From assembly GCA_020635075.1 (NCBI GenBank), contig JACKAM010000001.1, forward strand, positions 620,001-684,000: a DNA stretch of 64,000 bases, given 5' to 3'. Shown here one piece after another: positions 8,698 to 15,747 of this stretch (its first letter is position 1; each line of letters begins with the position of its first letter). The position numbers and the translations under genes are program-made. Source of the DNA: Pseudobdellovibrionaceae bacterium (GTDB lineage: Bacteria > Bdellovibrionota > Bdellovibrionia > Bdellovibrionales > UBA1609). The notes below the pieces were generated by a model, which saw nothing but the letters and a program-made list of their open reading frames with translations, was not told the DNA's origin and did not search any database.

Positions 8698-10529
8698 TGG
8701 TAAGAATAACTGACCTTATCCTCATTGCGACTCTAGTTCTCGGATTGTCCTCTTGTTCAGATGTGCGTTTGGTGCAGCCTCAATACGAGGACCTGGTGTC
8801 TCAGGCGGATTTTTTGGTGAAATCATCCATCTGCCCACAGACGGATCTAAAGCCAGCTCGCAACACCAAGTTCGTATTCATGATTGATATGTCTGTTTCC
8901 AATATTGGTGGCTGGGATCATCGGGCTGGCCCCGAGGGGCAGCGAATGAGCTACTGGGACCCCAGTAAAAACTCCGATATTGATGGACGGCGCTTCGATT
9001 ACATTAAGGAATTCCTCAATGGCTGCGCGGCGCAGAGCGGAAATGAATTTGCGATCATGGGGATGAGTCATACTGCCGGCACTATTATTCAGAGTGGTCC
9101 GAAGAAGAGTCTGTCTTGTAACTCCCAGTTTGGCAATTCAGGGGTGGCCTCCGGTATTGTCGACTCGTTTAAGCAGGTGCAGATGGAGGAGAGGCCTTGG
9201 TACGAGCAGTGGACAGAACATTATTTGACTTCCAATGATTGGCCCGGGGTTCTTGGTGCCACTAGCTACAATTCTGCTCTTGCCTGTAGCGAAAGTTTGA
9301 TCGCCGAGGAGTTGACGTCAGACCGCCATATAGGCACGGACTACTATCATTTATTTATGATCTCTGATGGCACTCCCAACGATGGATATAACAAAGGCTG
9401 CAATCGTCTGCCGGAGGCAGAGAGGCAGGATTGCTATTTGTCGGGAATCGAGGATTACACCAGCTATTTAATGCAATTAGGAATTGCCAAGAACAAGACC
9501 ATGAGAATTCACGGCATTAGTTATGGTCCCAATCAATCGGCCCAGAGCGAGTTTCTCAACACGATTGCCCGCTATGGCAATACAGGTAAGGCCATCGAAC
9601 TGTCCAGCGTTGCTGATTTCCCAGAGGCGCTTTGTCGAGCAGTGGCCAGTCAGGCGGCCGTCGATTATCAGGCGGACTTTGTGATGGCCATCAATCTGAC
9701 CACGGTTCGTCGCGGGAATAAGCTTGTTGCCGACAGTGACATGGACGGATTGAGTGACGAGGAAGAGGTGGCCAAAGGATTTGATCCTCAAATTGCACGC
9801 AGCAGTCAGGCACTTGGGGTTTTGGATGGTATTTGTGAGCGTATTGGGGGCAAAGATATTTGCCGGCACAAGCGCGATCAGTTGAATTGCAGCCCAAGTG
9901 TTTCTCAAGAAACAGGCCTTAGCGACTGTGACATAAAGATTCTGGGTCTTGATCGGCTGAGTCAGGGACCAACCCAGGGGCTCGACTCCGATGGAGACGG
10001 GATGCCTGATCTGGTGGAAATTCTCAAAGGCACAGACCCAGGATTTTCTGACATGAGTGAAGATCCTGATGGCGATGGGGTGGCGACCAGGGCGGAGCTG
10101 CTCGCGGGCACTGATCCCTTCGGCAAAGAAGGGCCTTTGACCATTGCCGAGACCGCGAGGATTCATACGGAGTACGTGGGGCAGGTTGATGGCGATCCGG
10201 ATTGTAGCTACGGCGCCTGGCAGATGAAGCTTGAGCACATTCCGGTGGCACCCAATCGATCTGCATCACAGGGCCTCAGTCCTAGTTTTTCTCACGAAGA
10301 GAATACTCATGTTTTGTTCTTGTTTTATCGCCTCAATGCCGTGAATGCTCAAACTGAGAATAGTCGATTCTATGGCACCTACCAGAAGGTGCGATATCAG
10401 TACCGGGAAGATTTGATCAATGCCCTGGATGGGACGGGCCAGTCTATCCTGAGGCAAAGACTCATACCTCTTGGATCAACGGATCTGATGTCTGGTGACT
10501 TTCGCCTGATCGGGGAGGTGGCGCAATGA
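8697..10529 (+). CDS. von Willebrand A / Asp-rich repeat lipoprotein (CSDVRL family, member 2)
   Basis: 610 residues with a good lipobox (LGLSSC, Cys at about residue 20) followed by SDVRL. The von Willebrand A domain starts near residue 57 (FVFMIDMSVS, DxSxS site) and includes FMISDGTPNDG near 220. Calcium-type repeats follow: DSDMDGLSDEEE near 346, DSDGDGMPDLVE near 430 and DPDGDGVATRAE near 457. Between the first and second repeat is a Cys-containing segment also present in members 1 and 3. The final domain ends SGDFRLIGEVAQ, closely like member 3 (QGDFQLAGEVEP). It overlaps both neighbours (TAATG upstream, ATGA downstream), so translation is probably coupled. Envelope-anchored; the partner or ligand is unknown. 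Confidence 0.88.
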   Translation: MVRITDLILIATLVLGLSSCSDVRLVQPQYEDLVSQADFLVKSSICPQTDLKPARNTKFVFMIDMSVSNIGGWDHRAGPEGQRMSYWDPSKNSDIDGRRFDYIKEFLNGCAAQSGNEFAIMGMSHTAGTIIQSGPKKSLSCNSQFGNSGVASGIVDSFKQVQMEERPWYEQWTEHYLTSNDWPGVLGATSYNSALACSESLIAEELTSDRHIGTDYYHLFMISDGTPNDGYNKGCNRLPEAERQDCYLSGIEDYTSYLMQLGIAKNKTMRIHGISYGPNQSAQSEFLNTIARYGNTGKAIELSSVADFPEALCRAVASQAAVDYQADFVMAINLTTVRRGNKLVADSDMDGLSDEEEVAKGFDPQIARSSQALGVLDGICERIGGKDICRHKRDQLNCSPSVSQETGLSDCDIKILGLDRLSQGPTQGLDSDGDGMPDLVEILKGTDPGFSDMSEDPDGDGVATRAELLAGTDPFGKEGPLTIAETARIHTEYVGQVDGDPDCSYGAWQMKLEHIPVAPNRSASQGLSPSFSHEENTHVLFLFYRLNAVNAQTENSRFYGTYQKVRYQYREDLINALDGTGQSILRQRLIPLGSTDLMSGDFRLIGEVAQ

Positions 10530-11482
10530 GGTGGAATTGCATTATCGCCAGATCTTCGGTCCTAGTATTCCTGTCTGTCCTGGTGCTGAATTGCTCGGAT
10601 GTCCGACTGATGGAAAAGTTGGAGCAGGATAGAAGGGTATCGTCCTTTGTCTACGGCAAAGAAACTCTCTGTCTTCCGGAAGATCAGACTTTGGTGTCCT
10701 TTCAGGTTTCTAATCTCAACGCGGTAGTTTACAAGGGCCACCTGGAGCACGACTCTGACGGTGATGGGCTGCCGGATATTGAAGAGGCCAAGCTGGGATT
10801 TGACCCCCTGAATTATAGATCTCAGGGAGTCCTATCTGATCGCCTGTGTTTAAACTCCACCGGGCAGTCTGATTGTGGAGCAATGGATATTCAGTGTGAC
10901 GGCCGGGAAAATGCCCTGGGAATTTCTGAGTGCGATCTCAAGGCCGCAAGATTAGATGAGCTTTACGATCATCCCGATCAAGGTTTGGATTCGGATAAAG
11001 ATGGGGTGATCGATTTGGTGGAAATCCGTGCAGGTGGATTTCCCGGAATCGATGATGAAGGCAATGACCTGGATGGAGATGGCGTCATTAATCGTGAAGA
11101 GTATCAGCAGGGGACAGAGATTCGACGTTTTGACCAGGACCTGCCTGAAAAACATCGGACTTTGGTGGAAGTGAACAAATTGGCCGATGGGGCTAAAGGT
11201 TGCGCTGGACAATCCTGGCTGATTAATCTGAAACAGGTTCCCCTTGTGGTCACTGAGGAGTATATTGACCCCCAGGATAACACGAGGGAAGGGATTGAAA
11301 GATCTCATCGCCAAAAGGGTAATATCATTCTTATGGTGTTTAAGACTCGCCCCATTCTTGGCAATGGAAACGCCAAAGTTTGGTACCGATCCGTTGAAGC
11401 AGTTCATTCGGTGGAGGCCATGTTTCAGCCCATTGGTTTGAGGCAGGGGGATTTCCAACTGGCCGGGGAAGTGGAGCCCTAG
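10526..11482 (+). CDS. Asp-rich repeat lipoprotein without von Willebrand domain (CSDVRL family, member 3)
   Basis: 318 residues. Lipobox-like LVLNC is followed by SDVRL, as in members 1 and 2. The von Willebrand A domain is absent: the Asp/Gly repeats begin at residue 75 (DSDGDGLPDIEE) and continue at about 153 (DSDKDGVIDLVE) and 185 (DLDGDGVINREE). The Cys segment between repeats and the C-terminal domain are clearly paralogous to member 2. It could be a partner subunit that keeps the stalk and tail but not the binding head. It is coupled to the upstream gene by ATGA and to the downstream gene by one base (TAGTG). Confidence 0.85.
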   Translation: MRWNCIIARSSVLVFLSVLVLNCSDVRLMEKLEQDRRVSSFVYGKETLCLPEDQTLVSFQVSNLNAVVYKGHLEHDSDGDGLPDIEEAKLGFDPLNYRSQGVLSDRLCLNSTGQSDCGAMDIQCDGRENALGISECDLKAARLDELYDHPDQGLDSDKDGVIDLVEIRAGGFPGIDDEGNDLDGDGVINREEYQQGTEIRRFDQDLPEKHRTLVEVNKLADGAKGCAGQSWLINLKQVPLVVTEEYIDPQDNTREGIERSHRQKGNIILMVFKTRPILGNGNAKVWYRSVEAVHSVEAMFQPIGLRQGDFQLAGEVEP

Positions 11483-12231
11483 TGATGATTAATTTGACTA
11501 AGATCTTTGGACTGATAGTCGCGAACGCCCTTGCTGTGACCACTCTGCTATTGGGTACCTCAGCATTTGCCAAGTCCTATCCGGATTGCAAAACCGAGGA
11601 TCGGCGTCAAAAGCAAGACGATTTCTGTCCGCGTACTGAGGGCACGACTCTGGATCATTGTTGCCCAGAGGATGTGCGCCGGCCGACGCCTTTTCAATGT
11701 CGCTACTCTGTAGGCTCAACGGAGACCTATTATACGACGACCTCGTTCGTTAAGTGCGTTGATGGCAGCAATGTGACTAAATACTGTTGTGGTATTCGCT
11801 CCCGTGGGTGTAAACGCGATTTGATTGTGAAGTCCTTTATCTCGCGCCTGATCAAGCGTCGTGGACAGTGCTGTTTTGAGGGCTGTCCTTCGGCGGACTA
11901 TTGGCGATCTCCTCCTGCGGACCCGCAGTTCACCCCTGATCATAAACTTGGGGACGCTGGAGATCGTTACTGTTCCACGGGGCCCAACCGCCCAAATAGT
12001 TGCCCAGCAGATCTAGTTATGTGTTCTGCCATTGACTCCTCTAATCAAAGGTGTCCGGTTGTTCCTTCTCCACCGTCGCCACCAACACCGCCAAACCCCA
12101 ACCCTCCAAATCCGCAGCCGCCGGGACCAAACCCACCCTCGCCACCGACGCCACCCACCCCGAGTCCTCAGCCTCCGAAACCGCCGCCACCGCCGCCACC
12201 ACTGCCCCCATCCCCTCCGGTGGAGGAGTAA
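11482..12231 (+). CDS. Secreted 16-cysteine protein with polyproline tail
   Basis: 249 residues. The start is either GTG 11482 (overlapping the previous stop) or ATG 11485; GGAG at 11473-11476 serves both. A signal peptide covers about residues 1-30, cleaved after SAFA. The mature region holds 16 cysteines in about 160 residues, including three CC pairs, an even number consistent with eight disulfides formed in the periplasm or outside. The last 55 residues are almost all Pro with Ser, Asn and Thr, a rigid extended rod that could cross the wall or present the Cys-rich head. No family recognised. It is the fourth gene of the CSDVRL operon, suggesting it works with those lipoproteins at the surface. 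Confidence 0.82.
   Translation: MMINLTKIFGLIVANALAVTTLLLGTSAFAKSYPDCKTEDRRQKQDDFCPRTEGTTLDHCCPEDVRRPTPFQCRYSVGSTETYYTTTSFVKCVDGSNVTKYCCGIRSRGCKRDLIVKSFISRLIKRRGQCCFEGCPSADYWRSPPADPQFTPDHKLGDAGDRYCSTGPNRPNSCPADLVMCSAIDSSNQRCPVVPSPPSPPTPPNPNPPNPQPPGPNPPSPPTPPTPSPQPPKPPPPPPPLPPSPPVEE
12058..12228 (+). repeat. Polyproline-coding low-complexity tract
   Basis: A C-rich tract encoding PSPP, PPNP and PPTP type units at the end of the 16-cysteine protein. The units are irregular rather than exact tandem copies. Confidence 0.8.
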
Positions 12232-12273
12232 TCTGGACTTGGTTCCTTCTCCGAGCAGGCCTAGAATCAGGGG

Positions 12274-12423
12274 ATGAAGCTTCTCAACGTCGTTGCCTTT
12301 AAAAAGCGGGACTGGTTTTTAATCCTAGTGATTCTGCTCCTTGTTGCCTTTGGCTATTTCTCTGAGCCCGAGGACGAAGATTCAAATGACCCTCAGGAAA
12401 CGACCCAGCCTGTCTCAAATTGA
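12274..12423 (+). CDS. Small single-span membrane protein (49 aa)
   Basis: An open frame from ATG 12274 to TGA 12423. It reads MKLLNVVAFKKRDW, then a hydrophobic helix (FLILVILLLVAFGYF), then a strongly acidic tail (SEPEDEDSNDPQE). Basic residues before and acidic residues after the helix predict N-in, C-out insertion. The nearest purine-rich sequence (AGGGG) abuts the ATG with no spacer, so the ribosome site is poor, which keeps confidence moderate. It lies 42 bases after the polyproline gene and may be the last gene of that operon. Its last bases overlap a perfect palindrome (12411-12427). Confidence 0.5.
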   Translation: MKLLNVVAFKKRDWFLILVILLLVAFGYFSEPEDEDSNDPQETTQPVSN

Positions 12424-12427
12424 GACA
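12411..12427. promoter_or_regulatory. Palindrome TGTCTCA-AAT-TGAGACA, candidate operator
   Basis: A 17-base perfect interrupted palindrome with 7-base arms. Its GTCTCA-N3-TGAGAC core recurs exactly at 40910-40924 and 59360-59374. It lies 166 bases upstream of the CotH-like gene and overlaps the end of the 49-residue gene. The size and symmetry suit a dimeric helix-turn-helix repressor or activator. A further GTCTCA half-site lies downstream near 12474. Confidence 0.5.
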
Positions 12428-12540
12428 AAAAAATCTGCGCAACTTTCTCAAATCCCCTGTGTTGCTAGCTTAGTGTCTCAGTTCAATCCATGGGTTTTCC
12501 AGTCGGAACGTTTTCTCACCCAGCTGAACTGAGGGTGGTT

Positions 12541-12564
12541 GCAGGAAGCTTGGGCGCTTCCTGC
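12541..12564 (+). promoter_or_regulatory. Hairpin in the leader of the CotH-like gene
   Basis: GCAGGAAGC and GCTTCCTGC form a perfect 9-bp stem with a six-base loop, ending 29 bases before the ATG. There is no T-run after it, so it is not a standard terminator; it may be a leader structure or an mRNA-stabilising stem. Confidence 0.4.
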
Positions 12565-12593
12565 GTGTTCAATTACTAAAGGGTGTGTTTAGA

Positions 12594-14267
12594 ATGAAAT
12601 TCACTACACGGACGGGTGCTGTGCTCGCTAGGGCAGGCATGGGTGGCTTTTTGTGTGTTCTGTTTGGCTGCGCTCCCCAGCCGGATCAAGGTGTCAACTA
12701 TCAGGTATTAACTCCCAACTACGAGAAGGTATATGACCCTGGCGAAGTAAGGGACATCACCATTCAGTTTACTTCGGAGCAATGGCAGGTACTACAGGAC
12801 TTTGTTGACTCGAGTGGGCCCAGTGGGTTTGACCTGGATTATATCTATACCCAAGCAGACTTGATTTACGAGGGGCAGGTGTGGCCAAGCGTTGGAGTTC
12901 GCTTTAAGGGCAACTCCTCCTATTCCCAATTCTGGGAGAAGAAATCCTTTAAGATTAACTTCGAGGAGTATGTAGAGGGCAATCTCTTTTATGGCCTAAA
13001 GAAGCTCAACCTCAATAATAGCTTTAACGATCCATCGATGATGAGGGAGTGCCTGGCTTATAGCATTTTTGCTGAGATGGGTCTGCCGTCCTCGCGCTGC
13101 AATTACATTAACCTCTACATCGATATAGGTGATGGTAAAGAAGCTCAACTTCTTGGTCTCTACGCCAATGTGGAACAGGTGGATGTGAGATTTCTGCGTG
13201 ACCGTTATGGAAATCAGGCCTCTCGGGGTAACTTGTATAAGCCCGAAATAGGCAAGTCGGGTCGCTGTTCGGACCTTTCCTGCTGGACTGATGGGGCATC
13301 GGAAGTCGACATCCAGAAGCGGACCAACGAAGAAGATGGTGACTATTCGGACATCAAGTCATTTATCACCCTGATTCAGAGCCTCTATAACAATGGACAA
13401 AGTGACGCCTCCCGAATTCAGTCTGAGTTGAGCCAGGTTTTTAATGTGGATTTATTTCTGCGCTATCTGGCCGTTGGCAACATTCTGACCAACTGGGACT
13501 CTTACCCCTCCATGGCTCATAACTACTACATTTATAACAACCCGGTTAATCCCATCTCCAGCGGGAAGGATTACTGGGAAATCATCCCCTGGGACTTGAA
13601 TCAGTCCTTTGGGGGTTTTACCAATGGGGCCACAGCAGATCAATTGATCCAGTGGAAGTGGTGTTCTCCGGGGATGTCGGCTCCTGAAAGAATGCCGATT
13701 CTCGTCCATTTGGTCATGACTGTGCCGGAGTGGAGAGAACAATATCGGCAACACATTGCCAACTCCGTTATCGCCGGGGGCGTGTTTGATCCAGTAGAGA
13801 CACAGACACTGGCTCAATCGATTTTTGATCTCATTGATCCATATGTGCGGCAGGACGGGAATCTCCAGTGTGGCAGTGAGGGACACAATTGCTTTGAGGA
13901 TGGATTTACAACGGGGAACAGCTCCTGCTTTTGCCGATGGAGTGGACCAGGCCAATATTCTCTGTCTGCGTCCACTCGGGGAAGTTCAGGGATTACGAGC
14001 TACATTCGTGACCGGGTCAACTTCCTAAAAGCCAATGTGCAAGTGGTCTACAACTATCCGGGGGATGCCTCCCAGGACTGCCAGTGGCTAAGAACAGGCG
14101 CTCTCGGCGGTGGACAGCAACCTCCCGGCGGTGGACAGCAACCTCCCGGCGGTGGACAGCAACCTCCCGGCGGTGGACAGCAACCTCCCGGCGGTGGACA
14201 GCAGCCTCCCAGCGGTGGGCAGCAGCCTCCCGGTGGTGGGCAGCAACCTCCCGGTGGTGGGCAATGA
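12594..14267 (+). CDS. CotH-like (spore coat kinase fold) lipoprotein with GGGQQPP repeat tail
   Basis: 557 residues from ATG 12594, which has AAAGGG eleven bases upstream; a GTG nine bases earlier lacks a ribosome site. Lipobox VLFGC gives a lipoprotein. The CotH pattern is clear: ITIQFTSEQWQVL, VRFKGNSSYSQF, KKSFKINFEEY, LKKLNLNNSFNDPSMMRECLAY, then YINLYI and LLGLYANVEQVD, and later IIPWDLNQSFGG. CotH proteins of Bacillus and some others have an atypical kinase fold and phosphorylate coat proteins; here the likely site of action is the cell envelope. The C-terminus is seven copies of a seven-residue GGGQQPP unit plus GGGQ. The gene overlaps the VTC gene (ATGA). CotH, VTC and DUF4956 genes are frequently neighbours, so they probably work as one unit. 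Confidence 0.9.
   Translation: MKFTTRTGAVLARAGMGGFLCVLFGCAPQPDQGVNYQVLTPNYEKVYDPGEVRDITIQFTSEQWQVLQDFVDSSGPSGFDLDYIYTQADLIYEGQVWPSVGVRFKGNSSYSQFWEKKSFKINFEEYVEGNLFYGLKKLNLNNSFNDPSMMRECLAYSIFAEMGLPSSRCNYINLYIDIGDGKEAQLLGLYANVEQVDVRFLRDRYGNQASRGNLYKPEIGKSGRCSDLSCWTDGASEVDIQKRTNEEDGDYSDIKSFITLIQSLYNNGQSDASRIQSELSQVFNVDLFLRYLAVGNILTNWDSYPSMAHNYYIYNNPVNPISSGKDYWEIIPWDLNQSFGGFTNGATADQLIQWKWCSPGMSAPERMPILVHLVMTVPEWREQYRQHIANSVIAGGVFDPVETQTLAQSIFDLIDPYVRQDGNLQCGSEGHNCFEDGFTTGNSSCFCRWSGPGQYSLSASTRGSSGITSYIRDRVNFLKANVQVVYNYPGDASQDCQWLRTGALGGGQQPPGGGQQPPGGGQQPPGGGQQPPGGGQQPPSGGQQPPGGGQQPPGGGQ
14106..14264 (+). repeat. 21-bp tandem repeat encoding GGGQQPP
   Basis: Seven full 21-base units and a 12-base partial unit in frame at the end of the CotH-like gene. 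One unit begins with Ser instead of Gly, and third-codon changes cluster in the last three units. The tract reaches the stop codon and the start of the next gene, so copy-number change keeps both frames intact. Confidence 0.92.
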
Positions 14268-15064
14268 AAAACCTCAACTATCAAAAGATTTTGGGAAAGA
14301 TGCTTCGCCAGATGCAAGGGATCGGTTTAGCGCAAATGGACACTATTCAACTGTTGAATCGGCACGACATCAAGTTTGTATTTGAACAAGGCAAGCTTCT
14401 CCCGCTCCTCATTTGTCTTTCTCGTCATTATAGAATTCTAGAGGTAGAGGGGCAGAGAAGCTTCAAATATAACACCCTCTACTTCGATACCCCTGACTTC
14501 TTTCTCTATCGACAGCATCACAACGGTAAGAAGAACCGTTACAAGGTCAGGGTTCGTCGCTACTTAGACAGCGGTGAAATCTTTTTGGAGGTCAAATTCA
14601 AATCGAACAAAGGGAAGACCCAAAAAACCCGAAAGTTGATTGCGGAAGTCCCATACGTACTGGATGCTCCCGCCTATCAGGAGGTCCTGAAGCCAATGGG
14701 AAGAGATCTAGAGATCGGGGTGAGAAATTTCATACCCACGCTTTGGACCAACTTCCGAAGGATTACCCTTGCCAATCCTGAGGACGGAGAAAGAGTGACC
14801 ATAGATTTGGATCTTTGCTTTAAATCCGAGATTACGGGAGGAAAGGTGGAGAAAAAATGTGGATTGGTCATTGCCGAGTTAAAAAGAGAAAAGGCGGCCC
14901 AGCCGTCAGAGTTTCAGGTGGTGGCGAAAAAATTGGGAATTCTCCCCTCAGGCATGAGCAAGTATTGCCTGGCAGTCGGGCTGCTCAACCCGGACATAAA
15001 ATCAAATGAATTTAAAACAAGAATTAGAAGCTATTTAAACTCTGACGTGGAGAAGGTGTCATGA
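14264..15064 (+). CDS. VTC-domain protein (polyphosphate polymerase-like fold)
   Basis: 266 residues from the ATG that overlaps the CotH stop; the longer open frame through the repeat tract is an artefact of the repeat. VTC family motifs occur in order: NRHDIKFVF near 32, YNTLYFDTPDFF near 66, RYKVRVRRY near 88, FLEVKFKSNKGKTQKTR near 104, and VIAELKR near 203. In yeast Vtc4 this triphosphate-tunnel domain makes polyphosphate from ATP; in bacteria the VTC protein next to CotH and DUF4956 has no established product. The basic and acidic tunnel residues (RxxxK, KVRVR, ExK) are retained, so an active nucleotide- or polyphosphate-handling enzyme is plausible. No transmembrane segment. Coupled to the next gene by ATGA. 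Confidence 0.9.
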   Translation: MKNLNYQKILGKMLRQMQGIGLAQMDTIQLLNRHDIKFVFEQGKLLPLLICLSRHYRILEVEGQRSFKYNTLYFDTPDFFLYRQHHNGKKNRYKVRVRRYLDSGEIFLEVKFKSNKGKTQKTRKLIAEVPYVLDAPAYQEVLKPMGRDLEIGVRNFIPTLWTNFRRITLANPEDGERVTIDLDLCFKSEITGGKVEKKCGLVIAELKREKAAQPSEFQVVAKKLGILPSGMSKYCLAVGLLNPDIKSNEFKTRIRSYLNSDVEKVS

Positions 15065-15714
15065 CAGTCACGGACTTGGAATCAATTCAATTTTTAGGAA
15101 GCCATTTGATCAACTTTGCGTCGATGGGTGAGTTGCTCTATCGACTGACAATTAACCTTACTGTGTGCGCCTTTATCGTGAAGGGCATCTTTTTGCCGAT
15201 TTACCGGGATCGCAATTATGTCTTTGCTCTTGGCTTGATCAACATATCAACCTTTCTCATCTGTCTGCTGATGAGCGGAGTAAAGCTTAAGATTGGTTTT
15301 GCCTTCGGCCTATTTGCCGTATTCTCTATCATTCGCTACCGAACGGAACAAGTGCCGATTAAGCAAATGACCTATCTTTTTCTCGTAATTGTCGTGGCAG
15401 TGATAAATGCCTTGGCGAACTCCGAAGTGTCCCATGCAGAACTCATTTTTACCAACGCATTTGTGGTTGGCCTTGTCTACTACCTGGATCGGATTTGGTA
15501 CAGGCAGAGAGGTGGCGTTAAAACCGTTCGGTATGAAAAAATTGATCTGATTCGGCCAGAAAACCAGGCGCAACTCTACGCGGATCTGCGGCGGCGCACG
15601 GGTTTGAATATTGTACGAGTCGATGTTGTGGAAATCAACTTTCTCAATGATACAGCAGAGATTCGCATTCACTTCGACAAACCATCTGAGGTGGATTTCT
15701 CTGTCGCGGCATAG
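15061..15714 (+). CDS. DUF4956-family integral membrane protein
   Basis: 217 residues with several hydrophobic segments between about 25 and 145, then a soluble C-terminal domain of about 65 residues. FGLFAVFSIIRYRTEQVPIK is the conserved stretch of DUF4956, and LINISTFLICLLM and YLFLVIVVAVINALA are membrane helices. Members often sit beside VTC and CotH genes, as here, and have been suggested to act with VTC at the inner membrane, by analogy with the yeast complex that makes and translocates polyphosphate; that is an inference. It starts inside the VTC stop (ATGA). Confidence 0.88.
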   Translation: MTVTDLESIQFLGSHLINFASMGELLYRLTINLTVCAFIVKGIFLPIYRDRNYVFALGLINISTFLICLLMSGVKLKIGFAFGLFAVFSIIRYRTEQVPIKQMTYLFLVIVVAVINALANSEVSHAELIFTNAFVVGLVYYLDRIWYRQRGGVKTVRYEKIDLIRPENQAQLYADLRRRTGLNIVRVDVVEINFLNDTAEIRIHFDKPSEVDFSVAA

Positions 15715-15747
15715 TGTTTGTTTAATTGTTAACGAAATTGGTGATTT

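Noticed and set aside
14084..14263. N-terminal extension of the VTC gene through the repeat (RRWTATS units)
   Set aside because: This is the repeat tract read in another frame; the ATGA overlap at 14264 gives the VTC start.
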